Positions 9,978 to 18,638 of a DNA stretch of 64,000 bases are shown piece by piece. This DNA is from Shewanella oneidensis MR-1 (lineage in GTDB: Bacteria > Pseudomonadota > Gammaproteobacteria > Enterobacterales > Shewanellaceae), in contig NC_004347.2 in NCBI RefSeq assembly GCF_000146165.2, positions 1,488,001 through 1,552,000 on the forward strand. The letters are read 5' to 3'. How positions within the stretch are numbered: the stretch's first letter is position 1; every line of letters starts with the position of its first letter. Below the pieces are notes generated by a model. It ran no database searches. It had not been told where the DNA came from and was given only the letters and a program-made list of their open reading frames with translations. The position numbers and the translations under genes were made by a program.

Positions 9978-10832
9978 TTATTGAGCTACAAGTTTTAAAT
10001 TTCTTGCATTGTGCGCAAGACTTACGTTCCCTTTAGCGGCTTCCACTATGTAGTTACTCCACCAGCTCATCATCGGGCGTCTTCTTTCTAAAAAGTCAGT
10101 TCTGTTATATACCGTTCTAACTTGATTTGAGTCTACGTGTGCTAATGCCGATTCAATCAAATCTGGCTCAAAACCCTGTTCATTTAATGTTGTACTGGCT
10201 AGAGGGCGTAAGCCATGACTGACAAGCCGGTTCGCAAAACCCATACGCTTTAAGGCCATATTTGCAGTTTGGCTATTGCAGTGCTCTAGAGGATTGCGAT
10301 CTGAAGGGAAGACATAAGGCCTGTGTCCACTAATGGGCTTCATTGTCTCAAGAAGTGCCAACATTTGCTCTGTCAGTGGGATTGTGTGAACTCGTCTTTT
10401 TTTCATTTTCTCAGCTGGAATAGTCCAAGTTTTTTCTTCGAAATTAAACTCATCCCAACGTGTCGAGGCGGCTTCAGAAGGTCTAGTCATAGTGTGTAAT
10501 TGCCATTCAATTAGGCAACGAGTAGTACGTTTGATAGAAGCATTTGCTAGGGCTAACATGAGCTCTGGTAATTCTTCAGGTTTTAGCGTGGCCATATTTT
10601 CTTTTACCGGTTTTTTGAAACCGGCTTTTACTCCAACAAGTGGATTGGCAAAAATAAGTCCGCAGTTAACAGCAAATACCATGACTTCATTTAGGCGTTG
10701 AGTGAGCCTTTTCACTGTTTCCAAACTGCCTGAAGCCTCAATAGGGCGGAAAAGCTCAATAATCATCGGTGATGTGATTTTTGATATGGGCAAGGGCCAT
10801 CCATTTAGCGCCACCAGTGTCAATATGTAGTA

Positions 10833-11789
10833 ATGAAAACTTCATCGTATTTATTAAAAGCTGGCGTCGATTACCCTACAAATTGGGACGAATTTGTTGA
10901 TTGGTTTCATGATGAACAATCTTGCACTAGCTACCTTTACGCACTTCGTTGGCCAAACGGATTCATTTGCCCAAGCTGTTCGAGCCATCAATCACCTTAT
11001 CAGTTAAGTAATGGCAAGTTAAAATGTCATGCTTGCCGTTTTCAGTGTTCAGTAACATCAAGTACACTTTTTGACAAAACAAGAACCCCCATGAAAAGTT
11101 GGTTTGCAGCTGTCTGGTTTATTACAAATCAAAAGAATGGGGTCAGCGCTCTTGGAGTCCAAAGGCTATTAGGTCTTGGGAGTTATCAAACTGCTTGGTC
11201 TTTAATGCACAAGTTAAGATATGCCATGGTTGATCCTGAAAGAGATAAACTGTCCGGCATCGTAGAGGTTGACGAAACATTAATAGGTGGGGTCATTCCA
11301 AAATCATCTATTAAAAATCAACAGGGTAAGCGTAAAGCTATAGTTTTGGTGGCTGTTGAGCTGCTATCACCCTCTGGATTTGGGCGGATACGTTTAAGGC
11401 AAGTAGAAAGTGCAACTAAAGAACATATCCATCAATTCATTCAAGATGTAATAGAGCCTGGTAGCACAATTTGTAGTGATGGTTCTCAAGCATACAAGCA
11501 AATAGACAAAAAAGGATATAAGCATAATCGGATGGTGCATTTAGGTTCATCTGTACCTGCACATGAAACAATGGCTGGGGTGCATCGAGTCTCATCATTA
11601 TGTAAAAGATGGCTTTTAGGTACGTATCAAGGTGCGGTAAAGGCTAAGCAACTTGATTATTATTTAGATGAATTTACATTTCGCTTCAACAGAAGAAAGT
11701 CAGATTCTCGGGGATTATTATTCTACAGGTTGCTTGAGCAAGCAGTGCGTTCTAAGCCGATAACGTACCAATCAATTAAAAATCGATAG
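10833..11789 (+). CDS. IS1595-family transposase (ISXO2-like), copy 1
   Basis: DDE transposase of 318 residues with an N-terminal zinc ribbon (CPSC at about 49-52 and CHAC at about 67-70) followed by the ISXO2-type catalytic domain (VEVDETLIGG, CSDGSQAY, then the region near HRVSSLCKRW). The protein is identical to that of copy 2. The nested IS256 element inserted within the stop codon: the original TAA became TAG using the first base of the insertion, so the protein is unchanged. The transposase is probably still functional, although its own element now has an extra 1.5 kb between gene and right end. Confidence 0.93.
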   Translation: MKTSSYLLKAGVDYPTNWDEFVDWFHDEQSCTSYLYALRWPNGFICPSCSSHQSPYQLSNGKLKCHACRFQCSVTSSTLFDKTRTPMKSWFAAVWFITNQKNGVSALGVQRLLGLGSYQTAWSLMHKLRYAMVDPERDKLSGIVEVDETLIGGVIPKSSIKNQQGKRKAIVLVAVELLSPSGFGRIRLRQVESATKEHIHQFIQDVIEPGSTICSDGSQAYKQIDKKGYKHNRMVHLGSSVPAHETMAGVHRVSSLCKRWLLGTYQGAVKAKQLDYYLDEFTFRFNRRKSDSRGLLFYRLLEQAVRSKPITYQSIKNR

Positions 11790-12138
11790 AGGGCGTTCAA
11801 AATTCTGTGTCAGGCTAATTTTTAAATTTCCAGCACGCTATCTAAACGTCCTTCAAAATAAATCGCTAACTGTGATAAACAAAGGCTCCAATTGTGGATT
11901 GGCATGGTCCATTTATCTGAGGCGTTTAATATGCCTGCGTAAAGTAGCTTCAACAAGCTATTTGAGGGCGTTCAAAATTCTGTGTCAGGCTAATTTTTAA
12001 ATTTCTAGCACGCTATCTAAACGTCCTTCAAAATAAATCGCTAACTGAGATAAACAAAGGCTCCAATTGTGGATTGGCATGGTCCATTTATCTGAGGCGT
12101 TTAATATGCCTGCGTAAAGTAGCTTCAACAAGCTATTT
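11789..12138. repeat. Tandem 175-bp duplication of the IS256 left end
   Basis: Copies at 11789-11963 and 11964-12138 each begin GAGGGCGTTCAAAATTC and cover the terminal repeat plus the 3' end of the transposase gene. I see only a few base differences (for example CCAGC versus CTAGC, TGTGATAA versus TGAGATAA). Only the inner copy is continuous with the full transposase gene. Confidence 0.9.
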
Positions 12139-13199
12139 TCATTAGGAAAAGCACCTTTGGTTTTGGTGAGCTTTCTAAATTGGCGATGTACAGCCTCAAC
12201 TGCATTGGTCGTGTAAATCACTTTCCTGATATGTTCTGGGTACTTAAAATAATGAGACAAATTATGCCATTTGCGACGCCAAGAGTTGATTACCAACGGA
12301 TAAGCATCACCCCATTTGGCCTCCAGTTCGTCCAATGCCATCTCTGCGGCTTCTTTACTCACGGCTCGATACACAGGCTTTAAATCAGCCATAAACGCTT
12401 TCTGATTTTTTGAGGCGACATACTTCATTGAGTTACGGATCTGGTGGATAACGCATAGCTGTGTTTCCGTATGAGGAAAGATACTGGCTATGGCCTCAGG
12501 GAAACCGGTCAAGCCGTCAACACAGGCGATAAGAATATCTTTTACACCACGATTATTAAGATCGGTCAGTACGGATAGCCAGTAATTAGCGCCTTCATTT
12601 TCGGATAAGTGAAGCCCTAAAATTTCCTTTTTTCCTTTCATATTAAGCGCTAACAATGTGTAAACGGCTTTACTGACGTAACGCCCATCCTCTTTGACTT
12701 TATAATGTATCGCATCAAGCCAAACGATAGGATAATGGCTATCTAATGGGCGCTGTTGCCACGCTTTAAGTTCGGGGATGAGTTTGTCAGTGATAGCACT
12801 GACTGTTGCGTTAGACACATTGAGCCCATACATATCTTCAACATGTTGATTAATATCGCGATAGCTCATACCTATACTGAACATCGACAACACTTTACGT
12901 TCGATTTCATCGGTTAGTGTAGTTTGATTTTTCTTAATCAACTGAGGCTCAAAGGTGCCATTGCGGTCTCTAGGAGCGTCTAACTCAAAGTTACCGGACG
13001 GATGCTTAATGGTCTTAGGGGTTTTGCCATTTTTACGATTAGGCTGAGGATCATGCGCTAAATGCTGCTCAAGCTCAGCCTGGAGAGCCGCTTCAGTGAG
13101 TTGCTTGATCAGTGGGCCAAGAATGCTGTCTTTACCTGTGAGGCTTTTACCTGATTGCAGATCTTTAAGGGCTTGTTCGAAGTTAAAAGGTTGGGTCAT
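11997..13199 (-). CDS. IS256-family transposase
   Basis: Mutator-type DDE transposase of 400 residues, the usual family length. Catalytic residues are recognisable in WLDAIHYKV, ACVDGLTGFPEA and YTTNAVEAVHRQFRK, the last holding the family glutamate. The N-terminal part has the QLTEAALQAELEQHL helix typical of the family. It is complete, with its start 57 bases from the right terminal repeat. Transposition is probably still possible, with either left end available. Confidence 0.94.
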   Translation of the reverse strand: MTQPFNFEQALKDLQSGKSLTGKDSILGPLIKQLTEAALQAELEQHLAHDPQPNRKNGKTPKTIKHPSGNFELDAPRDRNGTFEPQLIKKNQTTLTDEIERKVLSMFSIGMSYRDINQHVEDMYGLNVSNATVSAITDKLIPELKAWQQRPLDSHYPIVWLDAIHYKVKEDGRYVSKAVYTLLALNMKGKKEILGLHLSENEGANYWLSVLTDLNNRGVKDILIACVDGLTGFPEAIASIFPHTETQLCVIHQIRNSMKYVASKNQKAFMADLKPVYRAVSKEAAEMALDELEAKWGDAYPLVINSWRRKWHNLSHYFKYPEHIRKVIYTTNAVEAVHRQFRKLTKTKGAFPNENSLLKLLYAGILNASDKWTMPIHNWSLCLSQLAIYFEGRLDSVLEI

Positions 13200-13305
13200 G
13201 TGTCATTCCTGTTTTTGAATATTTTACTGAAATGACACAGAATTATGAACACTACCAATCGATAACCACAATATATAGTGGTTGGTCGTGCTAAGTGGAT
13301 AGCCC

Positions 13306-13749
13306 TTATATGGGCATATCTTTGAGTTTGGGGAATACGTGACGCTCAAATGAGCGCCATATATCTGTTGCGTAATCAGCGGTCACACTGTGTTTTTTGG
13401 TCTCAATCCACTGAGATGCGACATTAAACAAGGTATGTTCGGTAATACTTTGTTCTTCTAATCGCTTTTGGCTTCGATGCTCTTTGGGATCAATTCCTTG
13501 AGCAACCAATGCTCGATTTTCGAGAGTCAATTGTCTTGCTTGAGCTAAAGATATTTCGGGGTAAGTACCCAATCCAATATTGATACGCGCTTTGGTTGTG
13601 GGATGACGATAGTTAAAGTTCCAGAGTTTAGAACCATTACATCTGACTCTGAGTTGCAGTCCATCCCCATCCGATAAGACCTTATCCTTGTCATCGGGTT
13701 TGATTGATTTGATTTCCTTATCACTAAGACGAGTCGCTCTGGCACACAT
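13306..13749 (-). CDS. N-terminal fragment of the left integrase
   Basis: The 147-residue open frame left on the upstream side of the insertion. It contains the DUF4102 arm-binding domain (KIRIGLGTYPE-like pattern, here NIGLGTYPEISLAQAR) and part of the core-binding domain, and ends at a stop codon formed by the IS1595 end. If made it would lack all catalytic residues but could still bind arm sites, including those of the neighbouring island. Confidence 0.8.
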   Translation of the reverse strand: MCARATRLSDKEIKSIKPDDKDKVLSDGDGLQLRVRCNGSKLWNFNYRHPTTKARINIGLGTYPEISLAQARQLTLENRALVAQGIDPKEHRSQKRLEEQSITEHTLFNVASQWIETKKHSVTADYATDIWRSFERHVFPKLKDMPI

Positions 13750-13770
13750 AGACTATCTTCAAACCATTTA

Positions 13771-13808
13771 GGTATTCCAAATAATAGCGACATTTCGCTT
13801 GGAATACC
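13771..13808. repeat. Inverted repeat upstream of the left integrase
   Basis: Perfect ten-base arms GGTATTCCAA / TTGGAATACC separated by 18 bases, 22 bases ahead of the integrase start. The position suits an operator or an excisionase site; no corresponding repeat was found at the second integrase. Confidence 0.5.
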
Positions 13809-13840
13809 ATTTTGAATGCCAGAGTATATGGCAGTTAATG

Positions 13841-13946
13841 GACGTCTATGGATAGTAATATGGCGTAAGTTATTGATTTTACGTTGTTCAAGGTAAGAAA
13901 AAAGACGTCCTGAGACGTCTTCGTTCTTATATTTGGTGGGGCGGCG
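13841..13946. other. Left attachment region of the right island with decayed ssrA end
   Basis: This stretch matches 50052-50158 beside ssrA: GACGTCTA-GGATA, then the terminator-like AAGACGTC/GACGTCTT palindrome (13902-13921), then ATTTGGTGG followed by GGCGGCG (13931-13946). The last part equals the terminal bases of the tmRNA gene with one base missing. It is therefore the junction att site between the two tandem islands, serving as the left end of the island that ends at ssrA. Confidence 0.75.
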
Positions 13947-14401
13947 TCACCTGAATTGATTTTTTATATGTATGAATAATAATAATTTTATTTGATTTGA
14001 ATTTTGATGATGTTACTTTTAGTGTTACTAAAGTAAATCCTAGACGTCATTACTGAAATTAACAACTATCAGGTCAGTTAAAGTGAGATTGGCTGTTATG
14101 TGTTTTGCTCGTTCGGTTTGTTCACTAGGTTGTGTAGTTTTGAGATTTTGTTTGCCAGTTTTTCACATGGTGGAGGATGTTACATGTGTACGGTACAAGC
14201 TACATTTTGCTGATATTGATAATTGCCAGATCTAAGATAAGAAATTGTGGATAGATCATTGTTGGGACAAATGACCTATAAGGCCGAATAGATATTATCT
14301 CAATGAGTCAAAGGGTTAGGGGACGTGACAAACGAATCTAACCTGTTAAGTCCGACTCAGGGTTGGTACACTTACATCATGACCAACTTAAAGCCAAACC
14401 A
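13947..14401. other. Island left arm with integrase arm-type repeats
   Basis: No gene seen. Two direct TGTTACT repeats (14011-14017 and 14023-14029) match the TGTTACT/AGTAACA cluster upstream of the intact integrase at 49914-50040, as expected for arm-type integrase binding sites on both ends of one element. The rest of the stretch shows nothing I can name. Confidence 0.5.
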
Positions 14402-15232
14402 ATGACTATCGAGCAGAGCCAGCATTTGCACCAACTAAACGCTTTAGCTGCAAGCCCTCCTGAGGTGGCGGTCTTGTGGCTGTATGGTTCGCAGGCGAAA
14501 GGAAATGCTAGCGAGCATAGCGATTGGGATTTAGCCGTCGCATTCGACCCGGTAAAGGCGGACAGTGTGCTTGATACTCGTATTAGAGCTGAACTGCTTG
14601 CTATGGATTGGCAAAGGGCATTGGGGCTAGCCGAAGGAAAGCTGTCTGTTGTCGATATTAATCTAGCACCTATCCCTTTAGCCTTCGGCATCATTAATGC
14701 CAACAAACTAATCTTTAGTCGAGATGAAGGTCGAAGAATGCAAGAAGAGTCACGCATTATGTCGCAAATGGAACTCGATTATTCAGCCCAAAACCACTTT
14801 ATTATTTTGGATAATGCCTATATCACGTCATTGCGCTTAAGCCTTAGCCGGTATCAAGCCGAGCTTGGGGAATTGCGTCAATTACTCTGTCAGCGTCCAC
14901 TATCGAATCTAGAAGAACGCGCCGCAGAGAGGACGTTACAGGTCTCTATTGAAGCTTGTATTGGCATTGCCAAGCATTGGGCTAAAGCACTGGCTGGACA
15001 TAGCCCTCAGGATGCCTACCAAGCATTTGAGATCCTGTGTCAACGAGGAGCACAACCAGCTGATGAATTAAATGGCTGGCGTAAAGTGATAGGCCTGCGT
15101 AATGCACTGGTACATGATTATCTGAATATTGACCCTGAGATCATCCGCAGTGTGATCACACAAGGTTACAGCGATAGATTATTTATCTTTGCAGAGCAGG
15201 GTTTAGAGTGCTTATCACTGAATAGTGACTAA
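14402..15232 (+). CDS. Single-chain MntA-HepT-like toxin-antitoxin (nucleotidyltransferase fused to HEPN)
   Basis: A 276-residue protein joining two domains that are normally separate proteins. Residues about 10-110 form a minimal nucleotidyltransferase with the active-site motif GSQAKG...SDWDLAV (about 28-43). In the S. oneidensis MntA antitoxin this domain adds AMP to the toxin. Residues about 125-270 form a HEPN domain of the HepT/DUF86 class with the RNase motif RNALVHDY (R-x4-H-x-Y, about 233-240). The reading frame is continuous with no internal stop. The start at 14402 is chosen because it gives the usual antitoxin N-terminus; a TTG at 14363 would add 13 residues. Both catalytic motifs look intact. 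The combined role as an auto-neutralised RNase or defence module is inferred. Confidence 0.85.
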   Translation: MTIEQSQHLHQLNALAASPPEVAVLWLYGSQAKGNASEHSDWDLAVAFDPVKADSVLDTRIRAELLAMDWQRALGLAEGKLSVVDINLAPIPLAFGIINANKLIFSRDEGRRMQEESRIMSQMELDYSAQNHFIILDNAYITSLRLSLSRYQAELGELRQLLCQRPLSNLEERAAERTLQVSIEACIGIAKHWAKALAGHSPQDAYQAFEILCQRGAQPADELNGWRKVIGLRNALVHDYLNIDPEIIRSVITQGYSDRLFIFAEQGLECLSLNSD

Positions 15233-15434
15233 AATGGCGGCCCATCAGACTCTTATATAGAAATGAAAATTACTAAAGTGAACTTGTTTGCTTAAACTTT
15301 CAAGGTGTAGAGTGCTAACTCTTGACACATTACTAAAACCCACTTTAAGCATTTTTTTACACATGGTCACAATAAAAGGTTGAAAATATTCACAAGTTAA
15401 GCTATCTAGTGAGGGAAAATTTTAAAAAAAAATT
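15233..15434. other. AT-rich intergenic stretch
   Basis: About 200 bases with no gene. It ends in a poly-A stretch that leads straight into the long inverted repeat at 15435. A promoter for the following gene is likely here, but no clear elements can be assigned. Confidence 0.35.
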
Positions 15435-15484
15435 CATTTTATCTGCTATTTCTGCTACTAATAGCAGAAATAGCAGATAAAATG
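15435..15484. repeat. Perfect 23-bp inverted repeat covering a start codon
   Basis: Two 23-base arms are exact complements around a four-base loop (CTAA, 15458-15461). The right arm ends with the ATG of the next gene at 15482-15484. Each arm contains a direct GCTATTTCTGCTA-type substructure. In RNA it would hide the start codon; in DNA it could be a dimeric operator or a cruciform. Confidence 0.9.
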
Positions 15485-16570
15485 GATGTGTCAATGCAAA
15501 AAATTGTAGTGTTATCGGATGTGAAATTAAATACTAGCGTAGATGAAGTTATACTGCATCTTTTGCAAGAAAATAAACCCGTTTTAATTAGTGCTCCTGT
15601 TAGTAAGAATATTTGGGCTGTCTATGAAAGGGATATTCATATAACTCATCTTATTAAATATCAGACAAGAGATCATGTTATACAACGAAAGGTTTCACGA
15701 GATAAATTTAAACGTAGTGAATTATTCAAATTTGCATCATTAGTTGAAAATGTAGAGTATCTTAGGTTAAGCAACGATGATTTAATCAAATTAATAAGAA
15801 ATGGGATTGTTAGTTTGAGATTTGTAAGTGAACTTTATCTGAATGCTGAAAGCCTTGAACTTGAATTGATGAGTGGTGAACAGTATATAGAAAAATACGA
15901 AACACCTATTAATGCAAAAGATTTACGGATAAATTCTCAGTCTGATTTCTATGACTATAAGTACAATATTAAATTTTTCTTTACAAGAAAAAGCTTTAGA
16001 TTTTTATCCAATACACATTTTATTGTAAATGAGCTAGAAGACTTACCAACTAAAATAGATTCAGTTTATGTTTTTGAACGTGATATTCTTTCATTTGTTA
16101 ATCAAGATTTCGAACGAGAGATAGATATTCCTGACATTCCCGAAACAAGTCCTTACTATGTTAAAGATTTCCTAAGTAATAAATCCGATCTGGACCAATT
16201 ATCTATCTTAGGCTTCCGTTACTATTGGGGGAAAACGGCTAATCCGCCCAAAGTTAAAGGATTGGTAGAGTTGATTATGAATCAACTCGGTTATGCTCCA
16301 AAAAAGGCAGAAGCGGCGGCTTTTTTTCTTAACCCTAATCCCGATGGCCTATGCGGTAAAGATAAAACCATTGCAGATGGTTGCCAGTTTCCATACTTAA
16401 CTTACTGCCTTGAACGTTTTTGGGATGATCAGGAAAAATTTGATAAAAATATAACATCTAAAATAAAAGATTTTCTAGTGACAGAAGGTTTTAGCGTTGA
16501 TAATGCCAAATATGCTGAATTATTTTTGAGACCGAGTAAATTTCTTAGGGGACCAAAAAAACGCATATAA
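15482..16570 (+). CDS. Hypothetical island protein, 362 residues
   Basis: Unrecognised protein, lysine- and asparagine-rich, without signal peptide or membrane helices. The N-terminal 120 residues include an alternating hydrophobic pattern (KPVLISAPVSKNIWAVYERD) suggestive of a small alpha/beta domain. The C-terminal part has a conserved-looking YYWGKTANPPKVKGLVELIMNQLGYAPKKAEAAAFFLNP. That pattern recalls short proteins encoded beside AlpA in P4-like islands, but I cannot name a family. The start at 15482 lies inside the long inverted repeat; an ATG at 15494 is an alternative outside it. AT-rich codon use matches the AlpA, DUF3987 and Gp2 genes, so it probably belongs to the same satellite-like element. 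Confidence 0.7.
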   Translation: MDVSMQKIVVLSDVKLNTSVDEVILHLLQENKPVLISAPVSKNIWAVYERDIHITHLIKYQTRDHVIQRKVSRDKFKRSELFKFASLVENVEYLRLSNDDLIKLIRNGIVSLRFVSELYLNAESLELELMSGEQYIEKYETPINAKDLRINSQSDFYDYKYNIKFFFTRKSFRFLSNTHFIVNELEDLPTKIDSVYVFERDILSFVNQDFEREIDIPDIPETSPYYVKDFLSNKSDLDQLSILGFRYYWGKTANPPKVKGLVELIMNQLGYAPKKAEAAAFFLNPNPDGLCGKDKTIADGCQFPYLTYCLERFWDDQEKFDKNITSKIKDFLVTEGFSVDNAKYAELFLRPSKFLRGPKKRI

Positions 16571-16647
16571 TACAATGGATAATGCAATTTAGGTGAGCAA
16601 AGGGGACCGTTTTTACCCCGTTTATTCATGCTTCATAACCATCTAAT

Positions 16648-16681
16648 CTCAGGGTTGTAGACGTTTATTCACAACTCTGAG
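16648..16681. promoter_or_regulatory. Inverted repeat at the alpA ribosome binding site
   Basis: Eleven-base arms CTCAGGGTTGT / ACAACTCTGAG with one mismatch and a 12-base spacer. The right arm runs into the GAGGA ribosome binding sequence of alpA. The place and symmetry suit an operator for autoregulation, or an RNA hairpin limiting translation. Confidence 0.5.
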
Positions 16682-16688
16682 GACGATT

Positions 16689-16901
16689 ATGAACACAACT
16701 CTCACAAGCAATTCCATTATTAGACTGAAGACCTTGGTTCAGCTTACAGGGCTTTCGCGTTCAACTATCTACGATAAACTCAATCCCAAATCCCCCAGGT
16801 TTGATCCACTTTTTCCGCGAAAAGTTTGTCTTGGCGCTCGTGCCGTAGGCTGGTACATGCAAGAAGTCGAACAGTGGCTGCAAGGTAGAAGATTTTGCTG
16901 A
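16689..16901 (+). CDS. alpA: AlpA-family regulator / excisionase
   Basis: Short MerR-like winged-helix DNA-binding protein of 70 residues. The pattern IIRLKTLVQLTGLSRSTIYDKLNPKSPRFDPLFPRKVCLGARAVGW is the classic AlpA/phage-regulator signature, with the wing and W...EVEQWL end. In P4-like elements such proteins activate excision or cargo genes near the integrase. Preceded by GAGGA within an inverted repeat. It begins a run of three satellite-type genes on the same strand (39 bases to the next gene). Confidence 0.9.
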   Translation: MNTTLTSNSIIRLKTLVQLTGLSRSTIYDKLNPKSPRFDPLFPRKVCLGARAVGWYMQEVEQWLQGRRFC

Positions 16902-16939
16902 TCTTAAAAAGTCACTAACTTATAGAATAGAGGTTAATT

Positions 16940-18409
16940 ATGAATTTTTCTCGATATCCCAATTATTTTCCTATCTCGGATGGCAGTTTTCCAAATCTAA
17001 GTGCTGCTCCGTTAATGCGCGATGCTTTTTTTGAAACTTTTGAATCTGTTCAGGCTCCATATAGCATGATCGCGTTAGTTCAGCTAAGCACTATTTCAGC
17101 TGCTTTACAGGGGGCAGTTAATGTATCGCTCCCAATTAATAAAATATGTCCACCGTCAATCTTGGCAATTACGATTGCCGAATCTGGTGAGCGAAAATCA
17201 ACTGTTGAAAACCAATATATGGAAGGGCTTAAGGCAGCACAAAAAGAATTATTGATAGAATACCGAAGCATACTTAATAAATATAAAATAGAAAAGGAAA
17301 TTCACGATGAAGAAACAGTAAGGTTAAAAAGACGCCTATCAAAGGAAAAATATGATGAAAAATATGAATTAGCACTTAATGAATTGCAAGCACATCGTGA
17401 TGCTGAACCTATAAAGCCAAGAGCACCAAAATTTCTTTATGAGGATGTGACTAAAGAAGCATTGCTTGTTGGCTTAAATGAAAACTTACCAAATGCTTTT
17501 CTAGCTTCAGATGAAGGTGGGGTTTTATTTAAAAGTCATATTATGCGAAATTCACCAATTCTTAATTCATTATGGGGTGGTGGAGATGTCGATATAAGTA
17601 GGAAGACATTAGAGTCTTTTGTGGTGTCTGGTGCAAGACTGACGATGCATATCATGACTCAATCGAGTGCATTGCAAAATTTTATTGCGCGGTCGAAAGA
17701 TGACATGAGAGGGAACGGTTTTTTTGCTAGAGCTATAGTGGCTTTTCCTGTTTCTTTATGTGGCTACCGGCAAGTTAGTGAATATGAATATTCTAAGAAG
17801 GCGATTGAGAAATTTAACGATAGAATAAAGCAGTTACTATTAAATGTCATTGCTATGGAAGATTATAGGAACAGGATCACTGTCACATTCTCAAATGAAG
17901 CTAAAAATGTGTGGTTAGATATTGCTAATGACATCGAGATTAAAATGGCCCCTGGTGGCATGTATGAATGTGCAAAAGACCATGCATCCAAGTTGCCAGA
18001 GAACATTGCTAGGGTTGCAGCCTTGATCCATTGTTTCGAACATCCAGACAATTTTGAAATATCAGCACAATCCTTGTGGTTAGCCATTGAGTTGTTAAGT
18101 TATTTCTCAAGAGATTTTATGCGAGTCTTTTGTCCTCCACCTAAATATGTGCTAAATGCATTTGCGCTGTGCGAATGGCTGAACCCATTTATTGCTTCTG
18201 GAATAAGATACATGAGGAAAAATTATATTTTACAATGCGGTCCATACTGTATTCGTAAAAAAACCGAATTACAAGCCGCATTAGATTATCTAAAGCAAAG
18301 TAACAAAATGGAGGAAATTATGATAGGTAAGACTAGGGTAATAGATTTATTTTTCGGTCTAGAACCTGACAATGCTCAACTAGCTGAAAATCTGGCGCGC
18401 TTTTCATGA
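16940..18409 (+). CDS. DUF3987 (YfjI-like) island protein
   Basis: Protein of 489 residues of the YfjI/DUF3987 type found next to AlpA in P4-like integrative elements, thought to be a helicase- or primase-linked ATPase. A degenerate P-loop is visible (IAESGERKST, about residues 78-87), followed by a long charged coiled coil (about 95-160), then the family's SDEGGVLF (acidic Walker B-like, about 191-198) and a C-terminal part without recognisable motif. The start follows GAGGTTAATT. Its job is inferred to be replication or maintenance of the element; experimental function of this family is unknown to me. Confidence 0.82.
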   Translation: MNFSRYPNYFPISDGSFPNLSAAPLMRDAFFETFESVQAPYSMIALVQLSTISAALQGAVNVSLPINKICPPSILAITIAESGERKSTVENQYMEGLKAAQKELLIEYRSILNKYKIEKEIHDEETVRLKRRLSKEKYDEKYELALNELQAHRDAEPIKPRAPKFLYEDVTKEALLVGLNENLPNAFLASDEGGVLFKSHIMRNSPILNSLWGGGDVDISRKTLESFVVSGARLTMHIMTQSSALQNFIARSKDDMRGNGFFARAIVAFPVSLCGYRQVSEYEYSKKAIEKFNDRIKQLLLNVIAMEDYRNRITVTFSNEAKNVWLDIANDIEIKMAPGGMYECAKDHASKLPENIARVAALIHCFEHPDNFEISAQSLWLAIELLSYFSRDFMRVFCPPPKYVLNAFALCEWLNPFIASGIRYMRKNYILQCGPYCIRKKTELQAALDYLKQSNKMEEIMIGKTRVIDLFFGLEPDNAQLAENLARFS

Positions 18410-18638
18410 GCGGTACTGTTTACATCATAATAAATCGCTTTAATTTTTATTATACTATGCATATTAATTCAGAGTGACTATAACTGTTGGTTACAGTTAG
18501 TTTTATTGCATAAGTTTAAAATGTTGTTTTAATCTGGTTTATTTTAGATAGTTTTCATTTAGGGTGTTAATAGTATTATATCTGTGTTTTATATGTTGTT
18601 TGCTTAATTTTTTAATTTAGTTGTCTTGTGTGCTACAT

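Larger units (their letters stand above)
11781..13264. mobile_element. IS256-family element nested in IS1595 copy 1, with duplicated left end
   Basis: The element spans 11789-13256 and is flanked by 8-bp duplications AATCGATA (11781-11788, 13257-13264). The ends share a terminal repeat including AATTCTGTGTCA. The first 175 bases (11789-11963) are repeated almost exactly at 11964-12138, so the element carries two left ends and is about 175 bases longer than a simple copy. Confidence 0.92.
10784..13315. mobile_element. IS1595-family element, copy 1, carrying a nested IS256-family element
   Basis: The element itself spans 10792-13307. It has inverted ends (AAGGGCCATCCATTTAGCGCC at the left in one form and a related sequence at the right) and is flanked by perfect 8-bp duplications ATATGGGC at 10784-10791 and 13308-13315. 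Without the nested insertion and its duplication it would be 1040 bases, the size of copy 2 at 24497-25536. The host gene is an integrase. Confidence 0.95.
9978..13749 (-). pseudogene. Left island integrase, split by nested insertion sequences
   Basis: P4-type tyrosine recombinase of the ssrA-targeting island. The N-terminal 146 residues are encoded at 13316-13749 (DUF4102-like domain, LSDGDGLQLRV) and the catalytic part at 9978-10791. An IS1595-family element separates them. Removing it with one copy of its 8-bp target duplication joins LKDMPI to SKITSPM in frame. The restored gene is 1248 bases, 415 residues, exactly the length of the intact integrase at 48629-49876, which it clearly resembles. 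Catalytic residues seen in the C-terminal part include the arginine near TRPSEA and SHGLRPLA; the tyrosine is near VYNRTDF. In the related copy the second motif reads HGFRSLA. As it stands no full enzyme can be made. Confidence 0.93.
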
